Source of the DNA: Amaranthus tricolor
Lineage: Eukaryota > Streptophyta > Magnoliopsida > Caryophyllales > Amaranthaceae
Length of the DNA stretch: 64,000 nt
Assembly (NCBI RefSeq): GCF_026212465.1
Contig: NC_080057.1
Location: forward strand, 18,277,733-18,341,732
Direction of reading: 5' to 3'
Shown one piece after another: positions 21,833-32,700 of this stretch. The notes beneath the pieces are model-generated. The model did not search any database and was not told where the DNA came from. It saw nothing but the letters and a program-made list of their open reading frames with translations. Position numbers and translations under genes: made by a program. Position 1 is the stretch's first letter. Each line of letters begins with the position of its first letter.

Positions 21833-24052
21833 CGGGGCTATGGGACTCGAACCCAATTCTTTCCGCGACCCCATAAGCTTCGCTTAAGCGGGAGTTTGAG
21901 TAGACCGTTCGGAAACAACTCTTTCAAAACTAGGTGTAGGTAGCAAAGCCAAAGCTTGGAGTGGGCTGAACTTCATACTGGAGGGTTTCCATTGAGAATC
22001 ATGATGAGAACTCAATTCTTGATCAAGCTTACTACTTATCCAGTCCGAAAGTTGCTGATTGACAAAGTTTTTTCGGGCAGAAACTTCATCCAGACCTTAT
22101 TCTACTGTGAACACTCTCTCAAGAAGAAGAAGAAGAAAGCCTCGCTTGGGTCCTTGCATCTAGGGCAATTGTCATAAACTGCTAAATTAGGTTGAAGACG
22201 GGTGTCAAGGTAGCATGCATTACTAGTCAGAGGAAGTGCTTTACTTTCGTTTTGAAATTACCAGAAAAGGTCTTCCACTGCAACTATCCCTAGCCCGTGC
22301 TATCTCCATCACAGAAGAAATGAAAAAACTTCTTTCGTGGGGAAGGCCATAGTATGACTATTAATCTTAGAGATTAGAGAATCCCCAGCTGGGATCTTTG
22401 CTGCGATTGAATATTCACCCGGACGGCATTTAGATTAATGACTCTCTTTTTATCTTCATCAAGAAAGTGATTGAGCTGCTGCCATTGAGATTATTATACG
22501 TGTATGTAATAGTAAGCCTCTCTCTCTAGGATTTTTTACTGCAATCAAAGCAAAGTTTGAAAGATAAGTGGCCCCAAGCCATCTGTCCAAGAAAGACTTC
22601 CTTCGTCAGCCTCACCCTCACGGGCTAACCACGTGGCCCCACCCCTTTCGCGTTCCTCTCCTCACTCTTTTGAGTGAGTAAGTCAACTACCTTAACAGTC
22701 GAGCTACTTCGTTCCTTTTCTATTCATGTCAGCATTTCGTATAGAGGTTCTTATATCAGCAATAGTGTCCCTACCCATGATGAACTAAAATCAGTGGTGT
22801 CCCAAAAATTGGATATAATCAACATGTTATTAGTTTCTTTTTAATTCCATCTCTACTACAGAACTGGACGTGAGAGGTTTCCAGATGAGAGATTTGCTGC
22901 TATTCCTTAGTCCTATCTACTTTTGCTGGTCTACGCTTGGTTGTAAGGCGAGGAATGATAGCAATAGTGTTTTACGAGAAAGAACCCTTAAACCTTTCCT
23001 TTATTCTCTTTGACCTTTACCTAGCCCTTGCTCGTTCTCGTTTGACACCTTATACTGGCTAACTAAGAGACTAGTCTCGACCAGTTCTTTCATAGGTCCT
23101 TCCTTATCCACACGAACGAGGGTTTAGACTTTGAGCTTTAGAATACCACGTCACACACCTCATCTGGGAATCGAAAGCGAGAAATTGCCGCCCAAACCGG
23201 TGCCTTTTTAAATGTGGTGGAAGTCAACCTTTTTGCGGTTTCATAATCAGGTTGGGTTTATGAAGCCCGAATGAGTCAGCCTTGCGGGCAGATCGTGCTG
23301 TTGTTAGCCTCAACGTCGTCTCGTGGATAGCAAGGTAAGTTTTGTGTCGCTCGCATCCATTTTTGAAGTTAATTCTTGCCTATATAGTTTGCTTTCTAAG
23401 CACAGATCATAGGTATTGGATGTATCGTTAGGTTGTGCCGAGTAAAATCTGCTCCTCTTTTTCCGTTGCAGAAAAGAGATCCCTTCCCCCCGCTTTCAAA
23501 AATGATGAATATTCAGTCTGGAAGGCTGCAGGTACTATGGATCCTCTGACTCCCAATCGGGTTGCCTTCCCAGGTCTCGCCGGTCTTGCCTGTAGGTCGT
23601 GATGTGCCTTGAGATGGCCGTCTCCTGTCCCCCTGCCGGTGGGGAATCCGCCCCCGGGTCGTCGCTCTGCTGCGTCTAGCCCGTCCTCTAGGCACCTTTG
23701 GAAGGCAGGGAGTGTGACAACGTACACGCTTCCCTTTATTCCATAGGGCCTTCTCATCAGTTGCAGGGTTTGGTGGCCCGAAATTTACTTGGCTTCGCCA
23801 AAAGGCCTCATCTCTATAAGCCCGGCTCGCGAGGCGTCCCTCTCGCAGTAGGTGCTTCTTGCTCGCCTCGCTCTTGTGACATGCTATCTTTCCCTTTTTC
23901 ATTCCCAAGTAAAGGGTGAGTCCCATGCCTTAGTTTGTGGATCGCGGTCTCACACACTAATCCCTACAGGTGCCTGTAGTAGGCCGGCCGCCCTACCTAA
24001 ACCAATCATCATATCGGTCCCTAAGCCCCATTGCTGGAAAGGCTCGGCTTCA
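21833..24052. other. Spacer with tRNA-like T-arm and one hairpin element
   Basis: Begins with a T-arm-like stretch on the minus strand near 21839-21862 (GGGTTCGAGTCCC) but no complete cloverleaf. An A element lies at 22660-22693. GC-rich frames at 23428-23926 have no recognised homologue and follow the orphan domain V, so they may be remnants of intron or flank. Confidence 0.4.
22660..22693 (-). repeat. Hairpin element, family A
   Basis: 34 nt. Stem-loop on the minus strand CTCACTCAAAAGAGTGAG pairs over 7 bp. Confidence 0.82.
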
Positions 24053-24086
24053 AAACCGTACGTGGAGCTTCCGCCTCATACGGCTC
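24053..24086 (-). other. Orphan group II intron domain V
   Basis: Minus strand reads GAGCCGTATGAGGCGGAAGC and closes CCACGTACGGTTT, a canonical 34-nt domain V. No recognisable mitochondrial exon follows within several hundred bases, so the host intron cannot be named. It may be a displaced intron fragment or the 3' part of a trans-spliced intron. Confidence 0.8.
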
Positions 24087-25929
24087 CTCTGGGGATGGAA
24101 GTAGGCCCAGCCCAGGCTTGTGCGGTTAAGGTTGTTGTACAGTACACAAAAAAAAGAAAGACTTTATTCAATGACTTACTTACTTTTAGAGTAAGATCCA
24201 AAAGCTGCTGAACGACAAACCGGAGAGTTAGAGACCTTATTTTCAGCTTTCTCCTTCTTCTATTCTAATGTCTTCATATGAGTCTATTCTTACTCTAGGC
24301 TATCCTAGCCCGGGAATGGAGCGAAAGAAAGAGCAATTGAAGAATCAGAGGCTGCTGCTTAATAATAAGCTCGCTGGAGAAGAGACTCTTTATGTTATGT
24401 CAGCTAAAGGAATTGAATTTATTTAGAGTAGACTTAGAGTAGTGGTTGACCGACCTGTACTGTAGGGCTTGAGCCCCGTCCCCCTCTCCTTATATGACAT
24501 TCGTCTTAAGCGCACCGTATGTTGGTGTGGTTCCCCTGATCGAGCAAATGGAGAAGCAGAGGAATAGGAATAGGTTTCGGACGACTTACTGGTGATGATT
24601 GTTCAGAGACGGCTAGTTCTTCTTATTCAACAAGGTACGAATATTTTTAATATTGATTGTCGGGGCACACAACAGAGATTTTAGGGTCTTCTCCGTGGCA
24701 TCTATCTTCCGGGGACAGGTACCCGTCTACTGGAAAGGAAAGTTTCCCATACAAGATTGTAAACAACATTGGGTGAATAGTTGAATCCATTGATGAGTAT
24801 TCCACTTTCTTAGTTAGAGTCCCCCTTTTAGGGATAATAAGATAGTTGACCACAAGTCTTTCTGTTGGGCACGGTCTCATAGTTAGGAGACTACCTAGCT
24901 GAGGTAGTAAGTGGTTGGGCTATGGTACGGCGACTGCTTGTTAAGAGAGACTAGCCACTAAGCCACGGCTGAAACAGCCGGGTCGAATCAATCAAACGAG
25001 CCACAGACTCTTCTAAGCCGAGACCCCTTACAAAAATTCCTGTACTGTACTCTTTTTGATCTCATCCGTATTCCGGAAAAAAAGCCCAAAAGCCGACTGC
25101 TAAAGCACAGATTCCACGCTCTCAAAAAAAGCATTTCCCGGGAACAAGTAATGGGGCGGGTTAGTCTTACTCGTCAATTCTCACTAGCGATGGCCTACTG
25201 TACTACAACCCATTTCAAAGGCTTTTCTTGCTAAAGAGAATAGGCCATATAGAAGAAGTAATTACACCACAACCCCCCTTTTTTAGAATAAGAAAACTAT
25301 ATATAATAATATTAACAACGATAGAAATAGAAAAAGTCTTGGCTCGCCTGTCTTTGAAATGGGCTCTTCCTAAGTAGGAAGCATAACCCTCGGGAGAAAT
25401 TTCTTAGTTTTCTGACCTTGATTACACCTTGTTGGCACCCCTTCGCCATAACATCAAGTCCAATATGGTCGGAAATTAAAATCTTTAGCTCTACGAAATG
25501 AAAGACTCCTACAGTACCCCAATATGTATAAGCTATTTCCGTGAGATTGGATTGAAAGAACTTTGCCCATGACAAAAGAATTGGCGATCACTAGCTTTCC
25601 GCTAAGACTAGGGAAGCCGACTCTCCAACATACATTGCAGGGGAGGACCCCACCAGTGGCATACTTTCTTTTATGGATAAATGCTCTCCAACGGCAGACA
25701 CGGACTCTTCAAAGGTCCCCTTTCAACATGAAAGGCCTGTGGTCCAACAATTGACAACTGAACTTCCTTCTTATTGACGGCGTTTTGATTTGTTTTTCAA
25801 TTACCTTAGCCACGTGCCCTTAGGTCGATCTGTCAACACTCCTTTCAATAAGTTCCCGCCCGAAGCTCTACCAACTCGGAAGCTTTGAAAACAACTCGTT
25901 TCGTAAAGCGTAAATGCTTTCCACTACCT
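24087..25929. other. Spacer, no recognised gene
   Basis: About 1.8 kb. Frames at 24647-24880 and 25312-25575 (minus) are short and unassigned. No tRNA, plastid gene or hairpin element was recognised. Confidence 0.4.
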
Positions 25930-26148
25930 TCAACTGGACAAAATCAGATGATTGATCCGCCGACCATGGGCCGGCCCTCTGACCAACCTCCAATACAAGA
26001 CTGAGACTTGCCTTACTTCGATCGACGAAAAGTGCAAAAGAACGTACTTTCTCCAATGAGATCCTAACTTCTTCTTTACTATGGAGAGGTCTAATATTTC
26101 TATTTTAGGGTCATTTAACCCCCTCACATTCCATGTAGCTACAATCAT
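25930..26148 (-). mobile_element. LINE ORF2 start fragment (endonuclease N-terminus)
   Basis: The ATG at 26148 gives MIVATWNVRGLNDPK, the conserved start of plant L1-type ORF2 apurinic endonuclease. Similarity is lost after about 16-20 codons. It overlaps the end of ORF1 by one base (TGATG), the usual arrangement for reinitiation in plant LINEs. Confidence 0.8.
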
Positions 26149-26555
26149 CAGGTCACATCTGAATTCTGCACCCCTTCCTCTCCCACTCTTGACCCATCAG
26201 CTTCCAATTCTGCTACCACATCATTCAACTCACCATCTTCTTGTTCTGCTGCAGACTCATTAATGCAAAAAAATTTCTTTCTGCTATTCAAGTCCTGAGG
26301 TTGCTTCCCTTTTTGAGATGCTGTAAGCCTTGCTTCTTTCTTCTTATTAACAAGAGGATTCCAGCCTTCTTCTTCATCACTACTAAGAGGCACTATCCCA
26401 TGAGCAGGAGTAGCTTGAACATTGTGTGTGGTGTTTTTAGGTACCCAAACTTTAGTAACCTTTCTCACTATAGAAGCTGGTTTAGTCTGTAAATCACAAT
26501 TATGTCCTACTTTCTGGCATTCTTGACAATAAGGAGGTTGCCAATCATAATGAAC
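26148..26555 (-). mobile_element. LINE ORF1 C-terminal fragment with zinc knuckle
   Basis: Encodes PYCQECQKVGHNC, a CCHC zinc knuckle, followed by VRKVTKVWVPKNTTHNVQ and an acidic tail ending at the TGA at 26150-26148. This matches the ORF1 nucleic-acid-binding tail of plant L1-type LINEs. Same strand and immediately upstream of the ORF2 start. Confidence 0.82.
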
Positions 26556-26705
26556 TACCTAGAATCGATCCATGACCGCTAAACTAAAGGAGTCCTTTAC
26601 CAAGTAAGCTACGCAACCGTCTTTACCGGCCTCAAAAGATCTTAGCTCGGACATGCCAACTGCCAATACTTAGTCCTTTCCCTGGGACAGCTAATAAAAA
26701 CAAAT

Positions 26706-26754
26706 AAGGTAGTTTACTTGATAAGGTATGTAGTATATTATATGATGCATAAGG
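26706..26754 (+). repeat. Chain of truncated A and C hairpin elements
   Basis: AAGGTAGTTTACTTGATAAG (hairpin arm lost, 21 nt to 26726) shares its AAGG with a C unit (26723-26754) starting AAGGTATGTAGTA and ending AAGG. Confidence 0.7.
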
Positions 26755-26946
26755 AATAAGCGATACCGTTGAATCCGTTGTCAGAGTATGAGCTGCAGTT
26801 GTTCACGAATCCCTTTCAGGTTCTCGGGAAGAAGAGAAGGAAGACGGTGCTATAGAAGAAGTTCGTGGAGGAAGAGTAGCTGTTGTCTCTTTCCCGGCAA
26901 TGTCAGATCAGGAAGAGCCGGCTTTCTCTGTGGTTCGCTTTCCCTT

Positions 26947-27045
26947 CCTTACTCTAACGAGTAAGTAGTAAACAACCTTACTTATTCAAGTAAGTAATTG
27001 GCATTACCTTACTCTATTATGTAATCGCTTATGCGAAGCTTATCG
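26947..27045 (-). repeat. Chain of A, B and C-like hairpin elements
   Basis: An A unit (26947-26979), a B-like unit (26976-27010) and a C-like remnant (to about 27045, containing CGCTTATGCGAAGCTTAT on plus) follow each other and share CCTT tetranucleotides. Confidence 0.72.
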
Positions 27046-28090
27046 AATGTTTACTCATTTTCCTAGCAAAGAAATTCTTCCCTCTCTGCTTTCATGCTCC
27101 CCATTCAATGCTATCAGTGAAAGTCAAGTGATTGTCTAATGGCTATAGCTTGTGTCTCTGTTCTTCTATAGTGGTCACTGCTTGTCCTAATCGAATTAAA
27201 GACCTCATCAATGCGGATAGGAACAACGCCTCTAACAGCGTATTGAAGGGGAGGGGGGCGAGTACAGTCTCTTGATCCTCTATCCCTGCCCGAATTGGGC
27301 ATTTAGCTACGAGAAGAACTCATCATCATCTCCTTTGATCCCGCTCGAGTGGGAATATAGGAAAGGTGAATACCCCGATGAGACCATTCTTGAATCTTGA
27401 ACCCGACCTGAAAAGAAAGAGTGTATTATATTCCATTCAATAGCAATGCTGCCAACTCCTCTCTCCCATGTCTTATAGTCCTAATCGGGAAGTCTGCTTT
27501 GCGAGAGTGCAGCAACGGAGCGCTAGTCCTTTGCATGAATCTTTCTATAAACTATGCCCAAAGCATTCAAAGAGTAAGGCGTGGGGATAAATCGTCCTTT
27601 TTGCTCCAACACCGTTTCAATTAGGATAGCGTCAGTCAGGATGGGGTGGCTAAAGGCAATCTTATAAGACCGAACTCTATCCTATGAAATTCCCCGTAAA
27701 GAGAGAAGAGCAGAAATAAAGCAAATTAGCAGTCTTATAGGCCCAGGAACGACATTCTTTTCGATCTTGTTTGGCGTGTGGGTAAGAAAAGGCTCTGGCA
27801 AGAGTCAGCATTCTTTTAGGTTGTAAAGACATGCTTTTAGAACTCTAGTAGTTCATGATCCGGTCTCAGTGGGTTCCGGGCAAACCGTAGTTATGGGGGG
27901 TCCTTCCAGTGATTTCGTTCTGTGGTCGCTTCCGCGGTGAAGAAAGAAGGGGATCTTTACACGGTGGCGCTTTCTACTAGGATAGGTTAAACTACCGGAT
28001 TCCGCCTATAGTCCCGCCCGTGCTTTTACTCGGATAGGGCCTATTTGATTACATTCCTTAATGCTTTGCTTTAACTAAGCAACTAAATGC

Positions 28091-28128
28091 CTTAAGCATC
28101 GAAGCAGCTTAAGCGACTTCATACCTCT
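28091..28128 (-). repeat. Hairpin element, family C, degenerate
   Basis: Plus strand reads CAGCTTAAGCGACTTCATAC, the complement of the family C 5' half; the other half is altered. Confidence 0.5.
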
Positions 28129-28499
28129 TAGCAGGTCGGTCTCAGTAGTAGAGGAAGAAGAGTCCACTGATCATCAGTTACATCACAGTAGTGGTCCTCT
28201 TGCCTTTGCCTGGCGGAGTCAGCCCTTAATGGGCAATTCAGACATCACATTACACACCGCAGTTGAACCGTGCTTTCGACCACCGGGCATAGCAGAATGA
28301 GGAGGCTCGGCCTGCAAGCTCTAGCATACTCTAGTAGACAGCGTAACCAATCCAGCTAAGTTATTAAACCTGAAATTCAAGACTAAAAAAAGTCCTTTCT
28401 CTTTAGGGATAGCATTCCGGGTAAACGATGGTGTACGGCACACGTAGGCTGAGAGAAAGCACAAGCCCCATACTCAATTCCTAAACAAGAACGATCAAT

Positions 28500-28551
28500 C
28501 CATAAGCTTAAGTGATTACATACCTTAACGAGTAAGCAAATAAACTACCTT
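28500..28551 (-). repeat. Chained C and A hairpin elements, shortened
   Basis: A C unit (28500-28526, minus strand AAGGTATGTAATCAC) shares CCTT with a 29-nt A unit (28523-28551) lacking one hairpin arm. Confidence 0.65.
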
Positions 28552-28683
28552 TATGAAAGTACGCTGTACTGGCCTTCCTTCCCCTAACCCAAGGAAAATC
28601 CTTGAGTTGCTCCCCCTTGTTTGAGAGCAGTCCAATACCAGTTGATTCAATGGTAGCAGGAAAAAATCCACTATGCTTTGAGC

Positions 28684-28715
28684 CAGGTATGAAGTCGCTT
28701 ATGCGAAGATTAAGG
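28684..28715 (+). repeat. Hairpin element, family C
   Basis: 32 nt: CAGGTATGAAGTCG, then CTTATGCGAAGATTAAGG. Confidence 0.78.
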
Positions 28716-29957
28716 AGAGAACCCTATGAAGAAAGAAGAGAACAGTATCTCCTGTATGAAACAAGCAAACTGAACCCGGAAGGAAGAACAACCGTTTTAC
28801 TTTGGCACATGAGGTGGCGGGTTTGGGATTCATGCAATAAGAAGGAAGAGTCAGCCGCTGACGAGTCTGCTAGAAAGAGTGTTTTGAACTTCATTCCCGT
28901 TGTCGAAAGACCGGGGAAGACAAGCAAGAAGTCTTTGAGCGAAGAAAACACCTACTTATAAGTCAGGCACACTAGCGCACCAAGCGGAACCGTGCTCTCG
29001 AACGAACCTAGCGGTCGGGTATTAAGAAGAGAAATCATAGACCAAGTTCACCGGGGTTAAACTATAACAAGCCAAAAAAGAAAGAGCAGAGGAAGGTAAG
29101 GTGGTGAACCATGCCGAGTCGGGCCTGAAGAACCGTAGTATCGTGCTAAGCCTATCAAGCCAAGGTTGAGTGAAGGAATACAAGAATTTAGCCAAGGGTT
29201 AGAAGGACAACTAATTGAGTCTTGCTTGGGTCTCCGGGGGCAGGTATCAGTCACCAGGCACATAGGGAAAGGTTGAAACCCGTTAGCAAGGCTACGAACC
29301 TTCTCGAAGGCTTACAGAAGAGTGCTTGCTTCCCAGATCAGATCAAATCAATAGTCTAAATAGAACCACGCACAGAAAGAGCCATTAGAGAATAGGGTGT
29401 GGGGAATGCGCTCTTTGAAAGAATAGGCTCTGGGACTCCCTCAAAGGGAATGATGGGACAAAGAGACTACCAGACCAGGATAAAGGCGAGACAGATATTG
29501 AGAGAACTCAGCCTCATCTCATCTGATTCAGATAATGAAAGAACGCCCTGACCATTAGGTCTAGGTCTTGACCAATCCAAAAAGAAGGCTCGGCTCATCC
29601 AGCTTATATGGAGTTGATTCATCTTCCAATGCCCGAAGAGAAGGTGGTAGTCTTTAAGAAGGCCCCGGAGATTCTCTTAAGTGATAGCACCTGCTTAAGT
29701 CAGAGGGTCTTCGCGCACTTGAGCTTCTGTTCAAGGCGCAGAGGGGGAAGATAGGCGTAGAAGGGCTTGCAATGATCTATTAGTAAGAAGGTCTGCCTGC
29801 TGTGATTGAGGAATGAATCGATCATTTGACTACTAATCTTCCGCGGGTAGACAAGCTCCGGTACGTTGGGAGATAGGTCGATTGACCTGGTCAGATCAAA
29901 GAGATAGGCTAATTGGTCTTTAACAAACAAGAAGTACTCGGCAGCCAAAGACTAAAC

Positions 29958-29989
29958 CAGGTATGTAGTCGCTTAAGCGAAGCTTATGG
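29958..29989 (+). repeat. Hairpin element, family C
   Basis: 32 nt: CAGGTATGTAGTCG, then CTTAAGCGAAGCTTATGG. Confidence 0.8.
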
Positions 29990-30002
29990 AAGGTTAGGAA
30001 AC

Positions 30003-30552
30003 TTAACCCACAGTGGGACAATCTTAAGCAATTCATCTTGAAAGTTGAAGTCAGCAGACCATGGCTTCAAAATCATAGGTTTCCCAAAAAACGTATGTGG
30101 CCCAGAATATAGAACCTCATTCCGATCATCCTTGCAAATTCAATCAAAAAGTAACCCTCATCATGTACAAAAATTGTAGGCTTAGCAACAAAATTCCACT
30201 CATAGGCTAACTATTTATGCAAGTTTGCAATAGTTGGAGTATCACCCACAATATACACAATTAAAGCATTCATCCGCCTCTCAGCTAAGATTTCAATCTC
30301 AGATTGCTGCAATTTTGCACAATTAACACCATTCTCCACTGTAGGGGGGATAAAAGCAAGAGATTTACCCTTAGCCGCCATCCTAGAACCTGCAAACATG
30401 TGAGACCAAGCCCCAGCTGATTCATTCTGTCGAATAGCTGGAGTTGCTTCTGGTCTTATTACTGCTTGAGCTATCTCATTCACCCGCAATTGGTTCTGTT
30501 CCTGGTTATTTGTACCTGATGAAGGCTGAGGAGCACCTGCTATACCCAGTGC
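30003..30552 (-). mobile_element. LINE ORF1 N-terminal (DUF4283-type) fragment
   Basis: Translations give WSHMFAGSRMAAKGKSLAFI, then LIVYIVGDTPTIANLHK, a stop, EWNFVAKPTIFVHDEGYFLI, and after a frame change SGPHTFFGKPMILKPW. These are the ordered blocks of the DUF4283 domain of plant LINE ORF1. At least one stop and one frameshift; the gap at 30553 truncates the upstream end. Confidence 0.8.
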
Positions 30553-30652
30553 NNNNNNNNNNNNNNNNNNNNNNNNNNNNNNNNNNNNNNNNNNNNNNNN
30601 NNNNNNNNNNNNNNNNNNNNNNNNNNNNNNNNNNNNNNNNNNNNNNNNNNNN
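30553..30652. other. Assembly gap (100 N)
   Basis: Exactly 100 N, unknown true size, interrupting a LINE fragment. Confidence 0.98.
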
Positions 30653-31717
30653 TGTTAAATAAGCCATATCTGTCTTAAACCCGTTGCTAAAGCTAGTAAG
30701 CATACTCCAGCTACTAAACTGCTTCTTTCTTTCCTGTTGCTTCCTTCGGTAAGGGATGTCCGGGTGGATATTCCGGCTAACAGATCAAGAACTGAAACTT
30801 TCAAACTCCTTCTTCCCAAAGGGTAGATTAGTAATATTAATGTGGGAAGAGGAGAATCTCACTTGAAGAGTACGAGTCCCCGGATACTAAGCTTTATAGT
30901 CTGAAGTTGTCTGATGCAAATTACAAATCTGGTTTCGTGGCTTTGACTTAAGGGGATAGACCTAAAGGCTTCGCTTCCTCCCTACAGAAGGAACTCAAGA
31001 AGCAACAACTCTACGAGCCTAGGGTTGGTGGTTGGGTAGGGATAAATTCCAAAGAAAGTCGCTTGATCCGGCTAACCTTTACGTTATTTATATTGTTGTT
31101 TCGGAAACTTACCGCCTTTATAGTACCATCCTGAATAGCATCAGGAACGAATGATCCGTCAGGTTCGAACTGACCCAGGTGAGAATCGGACCTACTTTAC
31201 GCCAACAAGGGATCACTTTGGTTACGCAGTTCGGGTGACAACTCATCCCTACATCTGCGGGTCGGGAACCTGCTAATCCCTAAAAAAAAAAGAAAGAAGA
31301 AAAGGAGCTATCGCCCGCCCCAGTCACTAAACCTAGCTCACCAAGCCTTAGGAGTGCCTGTGGATCTTGGCATCTAGGGCTTTAGAAGATTTTTCTTTAA
31401 TAAGTGACATCAGCTTCTCAACCTTCAATGTAAAACAACGCACATATCAATAAAGAAGAAGCCTTCTTATCATAAGGATATTATGCCAACAAACCTTCTG
31501 TCGCTTCCCAATCCATGGACAAGGTAGCTGGACCTTGTTCTCATTGCAACAAGATGGGTCACGATAAGGAGGGGTGTTTCGAATTGATTGGACAAGAAGA
31601 TTGGTTGCTTTTTACTCGTTAGGGTAAGGTAATTCCTTGTTAAAGTAAGAAAAAGTGCAAGGCAGTCTAAGAAAATCCTCAGGGTTATTAAGCTTTTCTT
31701 TATTTTGAATTTAAGTT
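30653..31717. other. Spacer downstream of atp9
   Basis: About 1 kb with no recognised gene. Partial B-type motifs occur at 31606-31649 (ACTCGTTAGGGTAAGGTAAT), close to the atp9 3' end. Confidence 0.45.
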
Positions 31718-31942
31718 TCGAAATACGAATGAAATCAAAAAGGCCATCATTAAAGCAAATAAGGCGATAGCTTCAGTTAGAGCAAAGCCCAAAATTGCAT
31801 AACCAAATAATTGTTTGGCCAATGAAGGATTTCGTGCCACGGATAGGATCAACGAACTAAAAACATTACCAATACCTACAGCAGCCCCTGCTGAAGCAAT
31901 TGTCGCAGCCCCCGCTCCTATTGATTTTGCACCTTCTAACAT
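31718..31942 (-). CDS. atp9: ATP synthase subunit c
   Basis: Proteolipid c subunit of the F1Fo ATP synthase ring in the inner membrane. 74 residues from the ATG at 31942: [20 protein letters not shown], the glycine-rich loop, [11 protein letters not shown] and the second helix with the proton-carrying glutamate in [18 protein letters not shown]. After FVF the genomic codon is CGA (31720-31718), which C-to-U editing would turn into the stop UGA, the known plant arrangement; unedited, the frame runs six more codons to 31700. Its leader is shared with rps12. Confidence 0.97.
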
Positions 31943-32700
31943 AAGAGAGTAGAATGATCTACTCCTTCTAAATGCTTTTTAATTCTTTTTTATTATGTTT
32001 TTTCTTTTTTTTATGTTATGGTTATGGATTCTTTTTTATTAGGTTTAGGTTAGAATTAAGATAACCTTGAGATTTCAAAGGTAGTTGACTTGCTTACTTT
32101 AACAAGTAAGGAAATGGAAGGATAACCGAACCAACCGGGCGTACTGCTTCTCAACCTTCTGTGACCCTTTCTTCTCTTATTACTGATTATATTAAGGCCA
32201 ATCCGAGATAACTCGAACCGAACAGCTCAAAGGACTGGTACTACGGATAAGACTTGGGTTGGCAGAGACTCATCAAGCAGACTTCCTGCTATCTACTTTG
32301 GAGAGTGTTCTCTAATTGGCAGAAGGAATAGTAGACACCCCCGGTTCTTGTATTTTGCTTGCCTGAGCAATTGAGGGTTTGACGTACTTTCAACTCACCA
32401 AACTCCGTCTTTTTTCGATCCATCACTTGGAAGAGGTCTTGCTGGAGGTCACCTTGGAAAGTCTTTTCGTAGGAAGTTACTTTTCTAGAAAAAAGGGCAA
32501 CCCCTTATCCGAAACCCGTTTATTTAGCTCGTTTGTCCTCTGGTTGAGCTTCGCTGCTATACCACTACTATCAGGGCTTGGAACTATCGCAGCTTATCCG
32601 AGAGGTTACGAGGCTCGAGGAGCTTGTTTTAATCCATATAGACTTCTTCTAAGTCTACATACTTCACCATCTTTGCAGCCTTCATAGCCTTTAGGAGGTT
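31943..32700. other. atp9 upstream region
   Basis: Contains the atp9 leader (blocks shared with rps12 within 31944-32010), T-rich tracts, and an A element at 32078-32111. A 102-codon frame at 32379-32687 (plus) has no recognised homologue. Confidence 0.45.
32078..32111 (+). repeat. Hairpin element, family A
   Basis: 34 nt, AAGG both ends, stem-loop CTTACTTTAACAAGTAAG (7 bp), upstream of atp9. Confidence 0.85.

Larger units (their letters stand above)
26556..30002. other. Spacer with many hairpin elements, no recognised gene
   Basis: About 3.4 kb between LINE pieces. Contains A, B and C hairpin elements and chains at 26706-26754, 26947-27045, 28091-28128, 28500-28551, 28684-28715 and 29958-29989. 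Frames such as 28602-28961 (119 codons) contain an element within them and have no known homologue. Confidence 0.5.

Noticed and set aside
21839..21862. T-arm-like sequence suggesting a tRNA on the minus strand
   Set aside because: No matching acceptor, D-arm or anticodon arm; overlaps the rps4 5' region.
31140..31280. tRNA-like TTCGAAC motifs near 31.15 kb
   Set aside because: Could not fold a cloverleaf around them.
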